This document shows positions 1 to 7,857 of a DNA stretch of 38,834 bases, one piece after another. The notes beneath the pieces were generated by a model. That model was not told the DNA's origin and did not search any database. It saw only the letters and a list, made by a program, of their open reading frames with translations. The position numbers and the translations under genes are program-made. The stretch spans positions 1 through 38,834 of the forward strand of contig JAGQZT010000115.1 in the NCBI GenBank assembly GCA_020435335.1, read 5' to 3'. The first letter of the stretch is position 1. Each line of letters begins with the position of its first letter. Source of the DNA: Flavobacteriales bacterium (GTDB taxonomy: Bacteria > Bacteroidota > Bacteroidia > Flavobacteriales_E > Vicingaceae).

Positions 1-19
1 CAATTACTAGGGCGGCGAG

Positions 20-1273
20 TTGCATACAACCGATACGCTTTTCCATTTCAACAACGACCTGTTGTGTTTCGATTTTCCGACCAACAGCAGCAAACTTACC
101 AATGAGTACCTGATCTATTATTTCTCGCAGAAGACAGCCCGATGTCCGACGCTGTTCAGCTTACTGAAATACTATGAACCAACCCTCGAAAGCGAATTGA
201 AACAACAGCAACTCCCCCGTCAATTGATGTTTATTCCCGTTGTTTGTTCCGCTTTTGACCCCAATGCTGAAAACGGTTTGGGAGGTACTGGATACTGGCA
301 TCTCAACTATCCGCAAGCTGTAAAATACGGCCTTACCGTGAATGAATACATCGATGAACGGAAGGATTTTAATAAATCGACCCGTGCAGCCGCTGCCTAT
401 CTCCATGATCTTCAACAACAGTTCGACGATTGGGAGCTAACCCTGGCGGCATACTCTTCGGGTGTGGTTAACGTCAAAAAACTGATGAAACGCCATCACA
501 CCAACAGCTACAAAGACATTGCCACTTACTTACCCGAAGAAACCAAAGATTTTGTTCAGGCTTTTGTTGCCATGATTTTCATCCACAGTTACGATCGCTA
601 CGGCGCCGTTCAACTCCAACCGGTTCTGGAGGCTGACACCGTAAAAACCGACCGCAAGCTCCACGTGAAGGCTGTCCGGGACGTGATCGGCACCAAGGAA
701 AACGATCTGCAATTTCTAAACCCGGTGCTGGTCGGCAATTGGTTACCCGCCGGTTACGAAGTATTGCTTCCTGCAGGAGATGGAGCCAAATTCCTGACCA
801 TGAAAGACAGTATTTACGACTATCAGGACTCCGTTTTACTCAAACCTGAACCAGAAGAACCTGAAATCGTGATCCCGAAAGACGGAGAGACCATGACCTA
901 CATCGTGAAATCGGGTGACGTGCTCGGCCTCATCGCACAACGTTTTAATGTGAAGGTTTCCCAACTTCAGGCCTGGAACAACCTGGACGGCACCCGCATC
1001 AATGTCGGACAAAAACTGATGATCTACGGTAAGCCTCAAAAAAAGCCATTCATCAGCAACACGAAACCGAAAGACGAAGAGCCTGAAGAAACCACCAAAC
1101 CGGAGCTAAAATTCAGTAGCGACAAATACACCACCTACACCGTGAAATCGGGCGACAACCTCTGGCTGATCGCCAAGAAATATCCGGGAATCTCCCCTGA
1201 CAACATCATGGACTTCAATGGCATTGATGCCGATTTAACGGTCGGACAGGTACTGAAAATCCCAAAACAGTAA
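20..1273 (+). CDS. LysM protein with degenerate lytic transglycosylase (MltD/SLT-like) domain
   Basis: The central part (residues ~65-190) follows the MltD/SLT pattern: YGLTVNEYIDER, STRAAAAYL, the F-DW-LTLAAYSSG segment and a YLPEET motif. Two LysM peptidoglycan-binding domains follow (residues ~291-337 and ~370-417). Where the family has its catalytic Glu (usually V-E-S-x-F-x-P), this protein has V-C-S-A-F-D-P, so the residue is Cys76 (codon TGT, 245-247). The usual GLWQF is GYWHL. It is probably a peptidoglycan- or glycan-binding scaffold and not an active lyase. The start is uncertain: an in-frame TAG at 8-10 is followed by TTG at 20, no ATG lies before residue 70, and no signal peptide is visible. 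The true 5' end could be disturbed by a frameshift or lie beyond the window edge. It is followed directly by the SGNH genes. Confidence 0.8.
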   Translation: MHTTDTLFHFNNDLLCFDFPTNSSKLTNEYLIYYFSQKTARCPTLFSLLKYYEPTLESELKQQQLPRQLMFIPVVCSAFDPNAENGLGGTGYWHLNYPQAVKYGLTVNEYIDERKDFNKSTRAAAAYLHDLQQQFDDWELTLAAYSSGVVNVKKLMKRHHTNSYKDIATYLPEETKDFVQAFVAMIFIHSYDRYGAVQLQPVLEADTVKTDRKLHVKAVRDVIGTKENDLQFLNPVLVGNWLPAGYEVLLPAGDGAKFLTMKDSIYDYQDSVLLKPEPEEPEIVIPKDGETMTYIVKSGDVLGLIAQRFNVKVSQLQAWNNLDGTRINVGQKLMIYGKPQKKPFISNTKPKDEEPEETTKPELKFSSDKYTTYTVKSGDNLWLIAKKYPGISPDNIMDFNGIDADLTVGQVLKIPKQ

Positions 1274-2848
1274 ATGGAAGAGCAACAATTATATAACAAC
1301 ACAGAGAGAACGGTCAGCCCGATGGTGACCTTCCTTTCTTTCCTCGGAGTGTGCGTGCTCCTGGTTTTGATTATGCTGCTGTTCCCGAAAGACGGGATCA
1401 AGATCGGAAACTCGACGATCCAGTTCCTGACCTTCAACGAATTTTTCCTGCCGGAACAATCCGACAGTGTAGCCAGTATCGAAGAAGATTTGGCAATCCT
1501 TTTTGATTCCAATGTGGTTGTTAGTGAAATCGATTCCACCATCATCAAGCACCGCCTCGATTCACTCAAGGATTTCCGGGCCAGCATCCAAACCAATGCC
1601 AAAGGGAAGGCTTCCATCAACGATTTTTTTGCCGCTCTGGAAAATGCGAATAACAAGAAAGTCCGGATCATGCATTACGGCGATTCGCAGATTGAAGCAG
1701 ACCGGATCACCGCTTATCTTCGGAATGAATTGCAGATCAAATTCGGTGGCTACGGCCCCGGCCTCTTCCCCGTAATCCCGGTAGCCAGAAAAATGAGCGT
1801 AAACACCGAGTATTCCGAAAACTGGAAACGTTATGCCGGATTCGGAGTGAAAGATAGCAGTGTAACGCATAAAAAATACGGTGCCCTCATGGCATTCTGC
1901 CGCTATGCTCCCATCCCGAAAACCACCGTTTTAAGCGACAGCCTGTCGTACGAAGGCTGGATCAAAATCCACAAACCAAAAGGGTCTTACGGAAGGACCA
2001 GATCTTACCAGCAACTCAGGATCTTCCTCAGCAATTCTTTAACGGAGGTTAAATACCGCATTACGGCCGACGGTGTGGATGTGAATATGGGAACGATTGC
2101 AAGTAACACGCCTTTCAAAACCATTACCACGCTGTTTGAGAAAACGCCGGAAGAAATCACCATCACGTTCAGTGGTAAGGACAGTCCGGATATTTACGGA
2201 CTCTCCCTGGAAGGAAATACCGGTGTGGTTATGGATAACATTCCATTGCGAGGTTCTTCCGGTACGGTCTTTACGAAACAGGATGCCGGGCAACTCGGTA
2301 ACATGTATGCCAGCCTCTCTCCCAGCCTGATTATCATGGAGTTCGGCGGAAACACCATCCCCTACACCAAATCGGTTAAAGATGCGAAAGCCTATGGTAG
2401 CTGGTTCCAGTCGCAGATCAACTTCATGAAACGCCTGAATCCCGGAGCAGCCATTATCGTGATCGGCCCGAGCGATATGTCGGTAAAAGAAAAAACCGAA
2501 TACGTCACCTACGAATACCTGGAAGCCGTAAGAGATGCGATGAAGGAGGCTGCACTTAACACCGGTTCCCTGTTCTGGGACATGTATGAAGTAATGGGTG
2601 GCAAGAATACCATGCCGAAATGGGTGGAAGCCGATCCTCCTCTCGCGGCACCGGATTACATTCACTTCAGCCCGAAAGGTGCTAAGAAAATGGCCGAGGA
2701 ATTCAGCACCAAACTGTTCGACCTGTACAACTTATACAAAGATCCTAATTACAAATCGAAAGAACCTGAAACGAAACAGGACGAAAAAAAGCAAGATGAA
2801 ACGGCCCAGAAAACGGAAAAAGCAACCCTTCATGACAGTATTCAATAG
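1274..2848 (+). CDS. Membrane-anchored SGNH/GDSL-family hydrolase or acyl esterase/transferase
   Basis: This 524-residue protein has one N-terminal membrane helix (residues ~17-36), which would place the rest outside the cytoplasm. SGNH blocks are readable: block I HYGDSQIEAD with the nucleophile at Ser138, block III FGGN with Asn360, and block V DYIHFSPKGA with Asp461 and His464. The catalytic set is therefore complete. SGNH proteins beside MBOAT genes commonly add or remove acyl groups on envelope polysaccharides; that role is inferred here. The C-terminus is a charged Lys/Glu/Gln-rich tail. The ATG follows the preceding stop with no gap, and the 3' end overlaps the next gene by 17 bp, indicating one operon. 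It is a paralogue of the next gene; both share the block I context, a WDM-x-x-VMGG segment and block V. Confidence 0.85.
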   Translation: MEEQQLYNNTERTVSPMVTFLSFLGVCVLLVLIMLLFPKDGIKIGNSTIQFLTFNEFFLPEQSDSVASIEEDLAILFDSNVVVSEIDSTIIKHRLDSLKDFRASIQTNAKGKASINDFFAALENANNKKVRIMHYGDSQIEADRITAYLRNELQIKFGGYGPGLFPVIPVARKMSVNTEYSENWKRYAGFGVKDSSVTHKKYGALMAFCRYAPIPKTTVLSDSLSYEGWIKIHKPKGSYGRTRSYQQLRIFLSNSLTEVKYRITADGVDVNMGTIASNTPFKTITTLFEKTPEEITITFSGKDSPDIYGLSLEGNTGVVMDNIPLRGSSGTVFTKQDAGQLGNMYASLSPSLIIMEFGGNTIPYTKSVKDAKAYGSWFQSQINFMKRLNPGAAIIVIGPSDMSVKEKTEYVTYEYLEAVRDAMKEAALNTGSLFWDMYEVMGGKNTMPKWVEADPPLAAPDYIHFSPKGAKKMAEEFSTKLFDLYNLYKDPNYKSKEPETKQDEKKQDETAQKTEKATLHDSIQ

Positions 2849-4082
2849 ACCTATACTCCTCCTCATCGCACTGGCTTCTTTCTGCTCCGTAAAAGGCCAG
2901 AACAATCCGCATGCACTGCCTGAGCATAGTTTTGTAACGTATGATTCCAGTTACATTCATTTCTACAACGACAGCAGTAACTTCGAGCGTTTTTTCAGCA
3001 AATTGGATACCCTGATCTTTGAAGGAGAAGGAAAAGTACGGGTGATGCAGATCGGAGGATCTCATATCCAGGCCGATATCTGGAGTGACCGGATGCGAAC
3101 CAATTTCCAAAAACTCTCCCCCAACCTGAACGGAGGGCGAGGCTTCCTCTTCCCTTACCGGGTGGCACACACCAACAATCCGTATTATTACAAGATGGTG
3201 AGTACCGGCGAATGGGAAGGCTTCCGCAATTCGGTGATGAAACACAAAGCCACCTGGGGTGTTTCGGGTGTTACGGCAGCAACCAGGGACAGTGCGGCAA
3301 CGCTGAAGTTCTACTTCCGGGGAGACGATACTCCATACTACGATTTTAACAGCATCAAAATCTTCCATGATGTGGATTCTACCAACTACTGCCTCGAAAT
3401 CACATCCGACACGGCTCAGCTGGTGATGGTGAATTATGAGGAAGGCTATACGGAATTCTTTTTCGACCACTACCTCGATACCTTCGAACTGAACATCTAC
3501 CGCGAGGATACGGTCTCATCGCAATTCAATCTGTACGGAGTTGCTATCGACAACGACGATCCCGGCGTGGTTTACACCAACGTGGGCGTGAACGGTGCCA
3601 GTACGCACAGTTACATGCGTTGCGACTTGTTTACCAAACACCTGCAGTCCATTCCGCCCGATCTGGTGATCTTCTGCATCGGCATCAACGACGCTTATGA
3701 CCCCGATTTTTGTGAATACTGCTACGAAAAGAATTACGATACCCTTGTAAGTTGGATCCGTTCGGTGAACCCGAACTGCGACTTCCTGTTCGTAACCAAT
3801 AACGACAGCTATTACAAGAAACGATACCCGAACGAACGCGCCAAAATTGCCCGCGATGTGATGATCAACCTCGCGAAAAAACACCATGGCGGCATGTGGG
3901 ATATGTTTAATGTGATGGGCGGACTCGGATCCATCAAAACCTGGGTGAAACACGGCTATGCGAAAACCGATAAAATTCACCTCACGACTGAGGGGTACAA
4001 CCTGATGGGTGACCTGATGTTCTCCGCATTGATGAAAAGCTATGATGACCACTTAAAGAAAAAGGCTCATGAAATGGATTAA
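2832..4082 (+). CDS. Secreted SGNH/GDSL-family hydrolase, paralogue of the preceding gene
   Basis: The reading frame is open from 2598, but the ATG at 2832 is preferred because it gives a signal peptide (MTVFNRPILLLIALASFCSV, cut near KGQ) and a mature protein of about 395 residues. SGNH features: block I reads QIGGSHIQAD, so the usual GDS is GGS with Ser77 retained; block III is CIGIND with Asn286; block V is DKIHLTTEGY with Asp380 and His383. It is therefore probably catalytic despite the Asp-to-Gly change beside the nucleophile. The segment WDMFNVMGG matches WDMYEVMGG upstream, supporting tandem duplication. It overlaps both neighbours (17 bp and 14 bp). Likely substrate is an acylated envelope glycan, by context only. 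Confidence 0.85.
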   Translation: MTVFNRPILLLIALASFCSVKGQNNPHALPEHSFVTYDSSYIHFYNDSSNFERFFSKLDTLIFEGEGKVRVMQIGGSHIQADIWSDRMRTNFQKLSPNLNGGRGFLFPYRVAHTNNPYYYKMVSTGEWEGFRNSVMKHKATWGVSGVTAATRDSAATLKFYFRGDDTPYYDFNSIKIFHDVDSTNYCLEITSDTAQLVMVNYEEGYTEFFFDHYLDTFELNIYREDTVSSQFNLYGVAIDNDDPGVVYTNVGVNGASTHSYMRCDLFTKHLQSIPPDLVIFCIGINDAYDPDFCEYCYEKNYDTLVSWIRSVNPNCDFLFVTNNDSYYKKRYPNERAKIARDVMINLAKKHHGGMWDMFNVMGGLGSIKTWVKHGYAKTDKIHLTTEGYNLMGDLMFSALMKSYDDHLKKKAHEMD

Positions 4083-4464
4083 AACTACCCTGTTGCCCGT
4101 TCTGGCCGCCACGATCTGGATCAGTGTTTCGGAATTTGTCCGCAACGAACTGATGCTGAAATCCCACTGGGTAAAACACTATGAGACCCTTGGGCTGGTA
4201 TTCCCTTCCGAACCCGTTAACGGTGCCGTTTGGGGGATCTGGTCGTTGTTGTTTGCCATAGCCATTTACATCATCGCAGAGAAATTCAGCCTGATGGCGA
4301 CAACGCTCCTGAGCTGGCTCGTGGGGTTTGTGATGATGTGGGTTGTGATCGGCAACATGATGGTTTTGCCCACATCGATCCTGATTTATGCAATCCCGTT
4401 AAGCCTCCTTGAAGCATTCCTGGCGGCATTTATCATTCATATATTAAACCGGAAAGTTGAATAA
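4069..4464 (+). CDS. Small four-helix membrane protein of unknown function
   Basis: The product is 131 residues with four hydrophobic segments (about residues 5-22, 50-70, 75-98 and 103-126) and short polar loops. I do not recognise a family or catalytic motif. The ATG lies inside the end of the second SGNH gene (14-bp overlap), and the 3' end overlaps the next gene's TTG start by 8 bp, so it is translated as part of the operon. Its position between SGNH hydrolases and the MBOAT gene makes a membrane partner of the acylation module plausible, but nothing in the sequence shows this. Confidence 0.75.
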   Translation: MKWIKTTLLPVLAATIWISVSEFVRNELMLKSHWVKHYETLGLVFPSEPVNGAVWGIWSLLFAIAIYIIAEKFSLMATTLLSWLVGFVMMWVVIGNMMVLPTSILIYAIPLSLLEAFLAAFIIHILNRKVE

Positions 4465-5104
4465 GGCTGTTATATACGATATGGATGGAGTGATCATCAA
4501 CTCCGAACCGCTCTGGAGAGAAGCGTTGATTCACTGTTTCAACCAGGTAGGATTCGATTTTAATCAGCAAAAATGCCGCATAACGCAAGGCATGCGCCTG
4601 ATGGAAGTGGTGGAATACTGGTACGCCGAGCAGCCTTGGGGCCACAAATCCCTTGAAGAAGTGGAACAGAATATCCTTCAAAAAGTAACCGAACTGATTC
4701 TCGAAAAAGGAATGGCAATGGACGGTGTTCAGGAATCCATCAATCATTTTAAATCCAAGGGGTACAAGCTTGCCCTCGCCTCTTCATCGGCTAATTCCCT
4801 GATCAACGCCGTACTGGAAAAAATCGGCCTAACCACCACCTTCGAAGTGGTCAATTCTGCCGAGCACTTGCCTTACGGAAAACCACATCCCGATATTTTT
4901 ATCCGGACGGCTAAGGCACTGGACGTTCTTCCGAAAAATTGCATCGTGATCGAAGACTCTTTTCACGGTGTTTTGGCCGGAAAAGCCGCCATCATGAAAG
5001 TGATCGCCATCCCGGACGATGAGCACCGCGGTGAAGCCCGCTTTGCCATCGCGGATTATCAACTGAATTCATTACATGAGATTTTAGAGCTAGGCATTGA
5101 ATAA
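4457..5104 (+). CDS. HAD-superfamily sugar-phosphate phosphatase (HxpB/YniC-like)
   Basis: The 215-residue protein has HAD motif I YDMDGV (Asp8 nucleophile, Asp10), motif II in LALASSSA, motif III Lys in YGKPHPDIF, and motif IV VIEDSFHG. The cap region, including INSEPLWREA and YWYAEQPWG, closely matches E. coli YniC/HxpB, a hexitol- and 2-deoxyglucose-6-phosphatase; beta-phosphoglucomutase is the next nearest family. The expected reaction is cytoplasmic dephosphorylation of a sugar phosphate. The start must be TTG at 4457, because the first in-frame ATG lies inside motif I. It overlaps the previous stop in the 8-bp string TTGAATAA and is overlapped identically by the MBOAT gene. Why it sits in an acylation operon is unknown. 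Confidence 0.88.
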   Translation: MNKAVIYDMDGVIINSEPLWREALIHCFNQVGFDFNQQKCRITQGMRLMEVVEYWYAEQPWGHKSLEEVEQNILQKVTELILEKGMAMDGVQESINHFKSKGYKLALASSSANSLINAVLEKIGLTTTFEVVNSAEHLPYGKPHPDIFIRTAKALDVLPKNCIVIEDSFHGVLAGKAAIMKVIAIPDDEHRGEARFAIADYQLNSLHEILELGIE

Positions 5105-6800
5105 CATCACAAACATAGGGGACTGGTTCAGCTGGTTTTTTAGCGCCGCGAACATGAAAGACATCTTTCTGTACAACAACACGGAACCATTAATCTTTAC
5201 GGCCTGGTTCTTCTGGGGCTTTTTCGGCGTAGTACTCTTCATCTATTCGATGATCCACAAGCGTCAGGGATTGCGAAATGCGTTCCTGTTTCTGGTCAGC
5301 ATGTTCTTTTACTACAAGACCAGCGGACTGTTTATCAGCATCCTCCTCTTCTCCACCCTCACCGACTACTTTATCGGAAAGGCCATACATGCTTCTGCAC
5401 TGAAGTGGAAGAAACAAATATGGGTGGCTCTTAGTGTTACCATCAACCTGTCGGTACTGGCCTATTTCAAGTATGCGTACTTCTTTACGGATTCATGCAA
5501 TGCCTTGTTCCATACGGATTATGAGGTGTTTAATCACTTTGCCATGTGGACCAACGAATGGGCAGGAACCAGCTTTAAAGTGAACCAGATCCTGCTTCCT
5601 GTGGGAATTTCCTTCTTCACCTTCCAGACCATCAGCTACAGCATCGATGTGTATCGCGGCCATGTAAAACCCGTAAAAAACATCCTCGATTTCGGTTTCT
5701 ACGTTTCCTTCTTCCCGCAGTTGGTTGCCGGGCCGATCGTCCGGGCGGCAGAGTTTATTCCGCAGCTTTACCAACCTTATCGTTTACGGCAATATGAATT
5801 CGGACTGGCACTCTTCTGGATTCTGAAGGGATTGACCAAGAAGGTGATCATCGGCGATTACATTGCCGTGAATTTCATTGACCGCATCTTTGCCAACCCG
5901 ACCATGTACACCGGTTTCGAGAACCTGATGGCTCTTTACGGTTATTCGTTGCAGGTTTACGCCGATTTCTCGGGATATACCGACATTGCCATCGGAGTAG
6001 CGTTGTTGATGGGCTTTACCCTCCCTACGAACTTTAACTCGCCGTATAAGGCTAAGAACGTGGCCGAGTTCTGGAAACGCTGGCACATGAGTTTATCGTC
6101 GTGGTTAAAGGACTACCTCTACATTCCGCTGGGCGGGAACCGGGGCGGCAGCATCGGTACCTGGATAGCCGCGGTTTTTATCCTGGCCTTTATCGCCTTG
6201 CTGGCCGGCGACCTGCTCGTGATCGAGATCATCATCTTTGCTTCACTGGCTTTATCGGTAGTGGCCATTACGGTAAAACGTTTCCGCGAATGGCTCACCA
6301 CCAACATCAACCTACTCATTACCATGCTGTTAGGCGGGCTATGGCACGGGGCCAGCTGGCAGTTCGTGATCTGGGGCGGACTCAACGGCATGGGGTTAAT
6401 GGTGTACAAGCTGTGGCGCAAGATCAGTCCGTACGAGAAGTTCAACAACTTGGCGGTGCTGATGCTGAAGGTGTTCATTACGTTTAACTTCATTACGTTT
6501 ACGCGGATCTGGTTCCGCGCAGAGAACATGGAAAGTACCTGGCAGATCATCGATCAGATCGGCAATAATTTCAGTCCGCAGCTGGCCGGGCAGATCCTGT
6601 TCAGCTACAGCAATGTGTTCCTTATGATGGCGATCGGCTTCATCATTCACTGGCTGCCTACCCGCGTGAAGGATTGGTACACCGAGGCTTTCATCCGCCT
6701 ACCGCTGGTCGTGAAAATCCTGGTGAGTGCCCTCACGGTGTTCTTCGTTTACCAGGCCATGAGCTCCGAACTGCAGGCGTTTATTTATTTTCAGTTTTAG
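5097..6800 (+). CDS. MBOAT family O-acyltransferase (AlgI/PatA-like)
   Basis: This is a polytopic membrane protein of 567 residues with roughly 11-12 hydrophobic segments. It carries the AlgI-type signature WKRWHMSLSSWLKDYLYIPLGG (His330 within it) and the MBOAT catalytic-His motif GGLWHGASWQFVIWGG (His417). Such enzymes move acetyl or other acyl groups across the inner membrane onto exopolysaccharide or peptidoglycan. The start may be TTG at 5097, in the same TTGAATAA overlap as the gene before, or ATG at 5154 (MKDIFLYNNTEP), which also fits the family. The two SGNH genes upstream would supply the extracytoplasmic transfer or esterase step, as in PatA/PatB or AlgI/J/X systems; that pairing is inference. 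Confidence 0.92.
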   Translation: MNNITNIGDWFSWFFSAANMKDIFLYNNTEPLIFTAWFFWGFFGVVLFIYSMIHKRQGLRNAFLFLVSMFFYYKTSGLFISILLFSTLTDYFIGKAIHASALKWKKQIWVALSVTINLSVLAYFKYAYFFTDSCNALFHTDYEVFNHFAMWTNEWAGTSFKVNQILLPVGISFFTFQTISYSIDVYRGHVKPVKNILDFGFYVSFFPQLVAGPIVRAAEFIPQLYQPYRLRQYEFGLALFWILKGLTKKVIIGDYIAVNFIDRIFANPTMYTGFENLMALYGYSLQVYADFSGYTDIAIGVALLMGFTLPTNFNSPYKAKNVAEFWKRWHMSLSSWLKDYLYIPLGGNRGGSIGTWIAAVFILAFIALLAGDLLVIEIIIFASLALSVVAITVKRFREWLTTNINLLITMLLGGLWHGASWQFVIWGGLNGMGLMVYKLWRKISPYEKFNNLAVLMLKVFITFNFITFTRIWFRAENMESTWQIIDQIGNNFSPQLAGQILFSYSNVFLMMAIGFIIHWLPTRVKDWYTEAFIRLPLVVKILVSALTVFFVYQAMSSELQAFIYFQF

Positions 6801-7382
6801 ATGAACAAGGTTCTGCTCATACTTTTACTGCCGATTGCTTTTGTTCGTTGTGCGCAAGACGAAGCCCATTCCGTTGAAGCTACAGTTCAACCCGAAGTAC
6901 CGGTCGCAGAAGCCGATACAACCACCATACCAGTTAAAGAAGACCATCTCATTGAAACAATCGATACACTCATTGCACCACAAGCACTCATAGAAAATGG
7001 GAACACGGCTGATTTTATCCTCGAATGTGCGGATGAAGTGAAGGCCAACGCCATGCTCGATATTGACTATTACCGTGAAGAATGGAAAGACGTACCAAAT
7101 CCGTTGATCGCGACATACCGGGGTAATGACTTTGGTGATTACTTCCACATCCAGTTTGAAGATGAATCCGGTGCCACCTATGATTTTGGTTTTGGCAACA
7201 ACACCTATGGAGACGTCAAACTATTCTTGGATGAAACCGATTTCCAGGACAACCCGAAGGCCCTGAACAAAACCTATCAGGTCTACTGGGCCTGGAAAAT
7301 CTCCACCTATCCGTGCTGCCAGGGAGGTTATGAGACGGTCAAAGCCTACCACCCTTCCATACTGAAGTTGGAGTTGGAATAA
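6801..7382 (+). CDS. Small exported protein, possible lipoprotein, unknown function
   Basis: The 193-residue product starts immediately after the MBOAT stop codon. The N-terminus (MNKVLLILLLPIAFVRCAQD) is a signal sequence; Cys17 could be lipidated, but Arg at position -1 is not a good lipobox. Residues ~25-65 are a low-complexity Pro/Glu/Thr/Val linker, and residues ~70-193 form a compact domain with conserved-looking aromatic residues and a CCQGGYE segment near the end. No family recognised. It ends the acylation operon: the next gene is 475 bp away. Confidence 0.7.
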   Translation: MNKVLLILLLPIAFVRCAQDEAHSVEATVQPEVPVAEADTTTIPVKEDHLIETIDTLIAPQALIENGNTADFILECADEVKANAMLDIDYYREEWKDVPNPLIATYRGNDFGDYFHIQFEDESGATYDFGFGNNTYGDVKLFLDETDFQDNPKALNKTYQVYWAWKISTYPCCQGGYETVKAYHPSILKLELE

Positions 7383-7424
7383 TTTGCTGGAGTGAGTTTA
7401 CTGTTCACCTCATTTAAGCACTCC

Positions 7425-7522
7425 GTCATGCTGAACTTAGGCCAGCATCTGTTCGCAACAGATTCCGAAACAAGTCCGGAATAACAACTCCTTCGATCAC
7501 CCTTCGATTAACTCAGGGTGAC
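7425..7522. repeat. Hairpin-rich intergenic element with imperfect terminal inverted repeats (REP/MITE-like)
   Basis: The ends GTCATGCTGA (7425-7434) and TCAGGGTGAC (7513-7522) are inverted repeats with 8 of 10 pairs. Inside are three short perfect stems: ATGCTG/CAGCAT (7428-7433 with 7443-7448), ATCTGTT/AACAGAT (7447-7453 with 7457-7463, 3-base loop) and ATTCCG/CGGAAT (7462-7467 with 7477-7482). No coding potential is seen. The terminal words (GTCATGCTGAACTT and CTTCG...CTCAGGGTGACA) resemble repeats I know to be widely scattered between bacterial genes. Only one full copy is in this window, so dispersal itself cannot be shown here. Confidence 0.6.
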
Positions 7523-7641
7523 ATAATTCAGAGGAATTCCTGATCTTCACCCGATTGCTATCGGAATTCGTCAGAAAAGACAATAATCCCCGCAGTCAGG
7601 GAGGTAACGAAAAAGCCAAATCCGCCATTGATTGAGCCTGT

Positions 7642-7673
7642 TTTGTTGAGTCCATAAAAAAACTCTATATTTG
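7642..7673 (+). promoter_or_regulatory. Bacteroidota-type promoter for the DUF3857 operon
   Basis: A -33 TTTG (7642-7645) and a -7 TATATTTG (7666-7673) fit TTTG-N19-TAnnTTTG with a 20-base spacer. Transcription would start near 7679, leaving a leader of about 178 nt before the ATG at 7858. I see no leader peptide or strong hairpin in that leader; it is AT-rich with a run of C at 7691-7696. The stretch 7523-7641 shows no gene. Confidence 0.55.
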
Positions 7674-7857
7674 GTACAACAAATACAATCCCCCCCTAAA
7701 CTTTTTTGTTTAATTAATGGCACGCCAAGTATGCTAAAACATCCTGATTATTACCATTTGATAAAAAAACCTGACCACTGGATAAAATCTGGCTCTCCTA
7801 ATCCCCTTAACCCGTAAATTTATTCTAAATCAATAATTATAAACCTAAACGATTAAC

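Noticed and set aside
1135..1671. Long minus-strand ORF (178 codons) opposite the LysM/SGNH junction
   Set aside because: It spans two well-supported plus-strand genes; the composition is low in recognisable motifs and it has no start context or partner.
2039..4052. Three long minus-strand ORFs (208, 241 and 178 codons) opposite the SGNH genes
   Set aside because: They mirror genes with clear catalytic motifs on the plus strand; their His/Val/Phe-rich translations are typical of antisense shadows.
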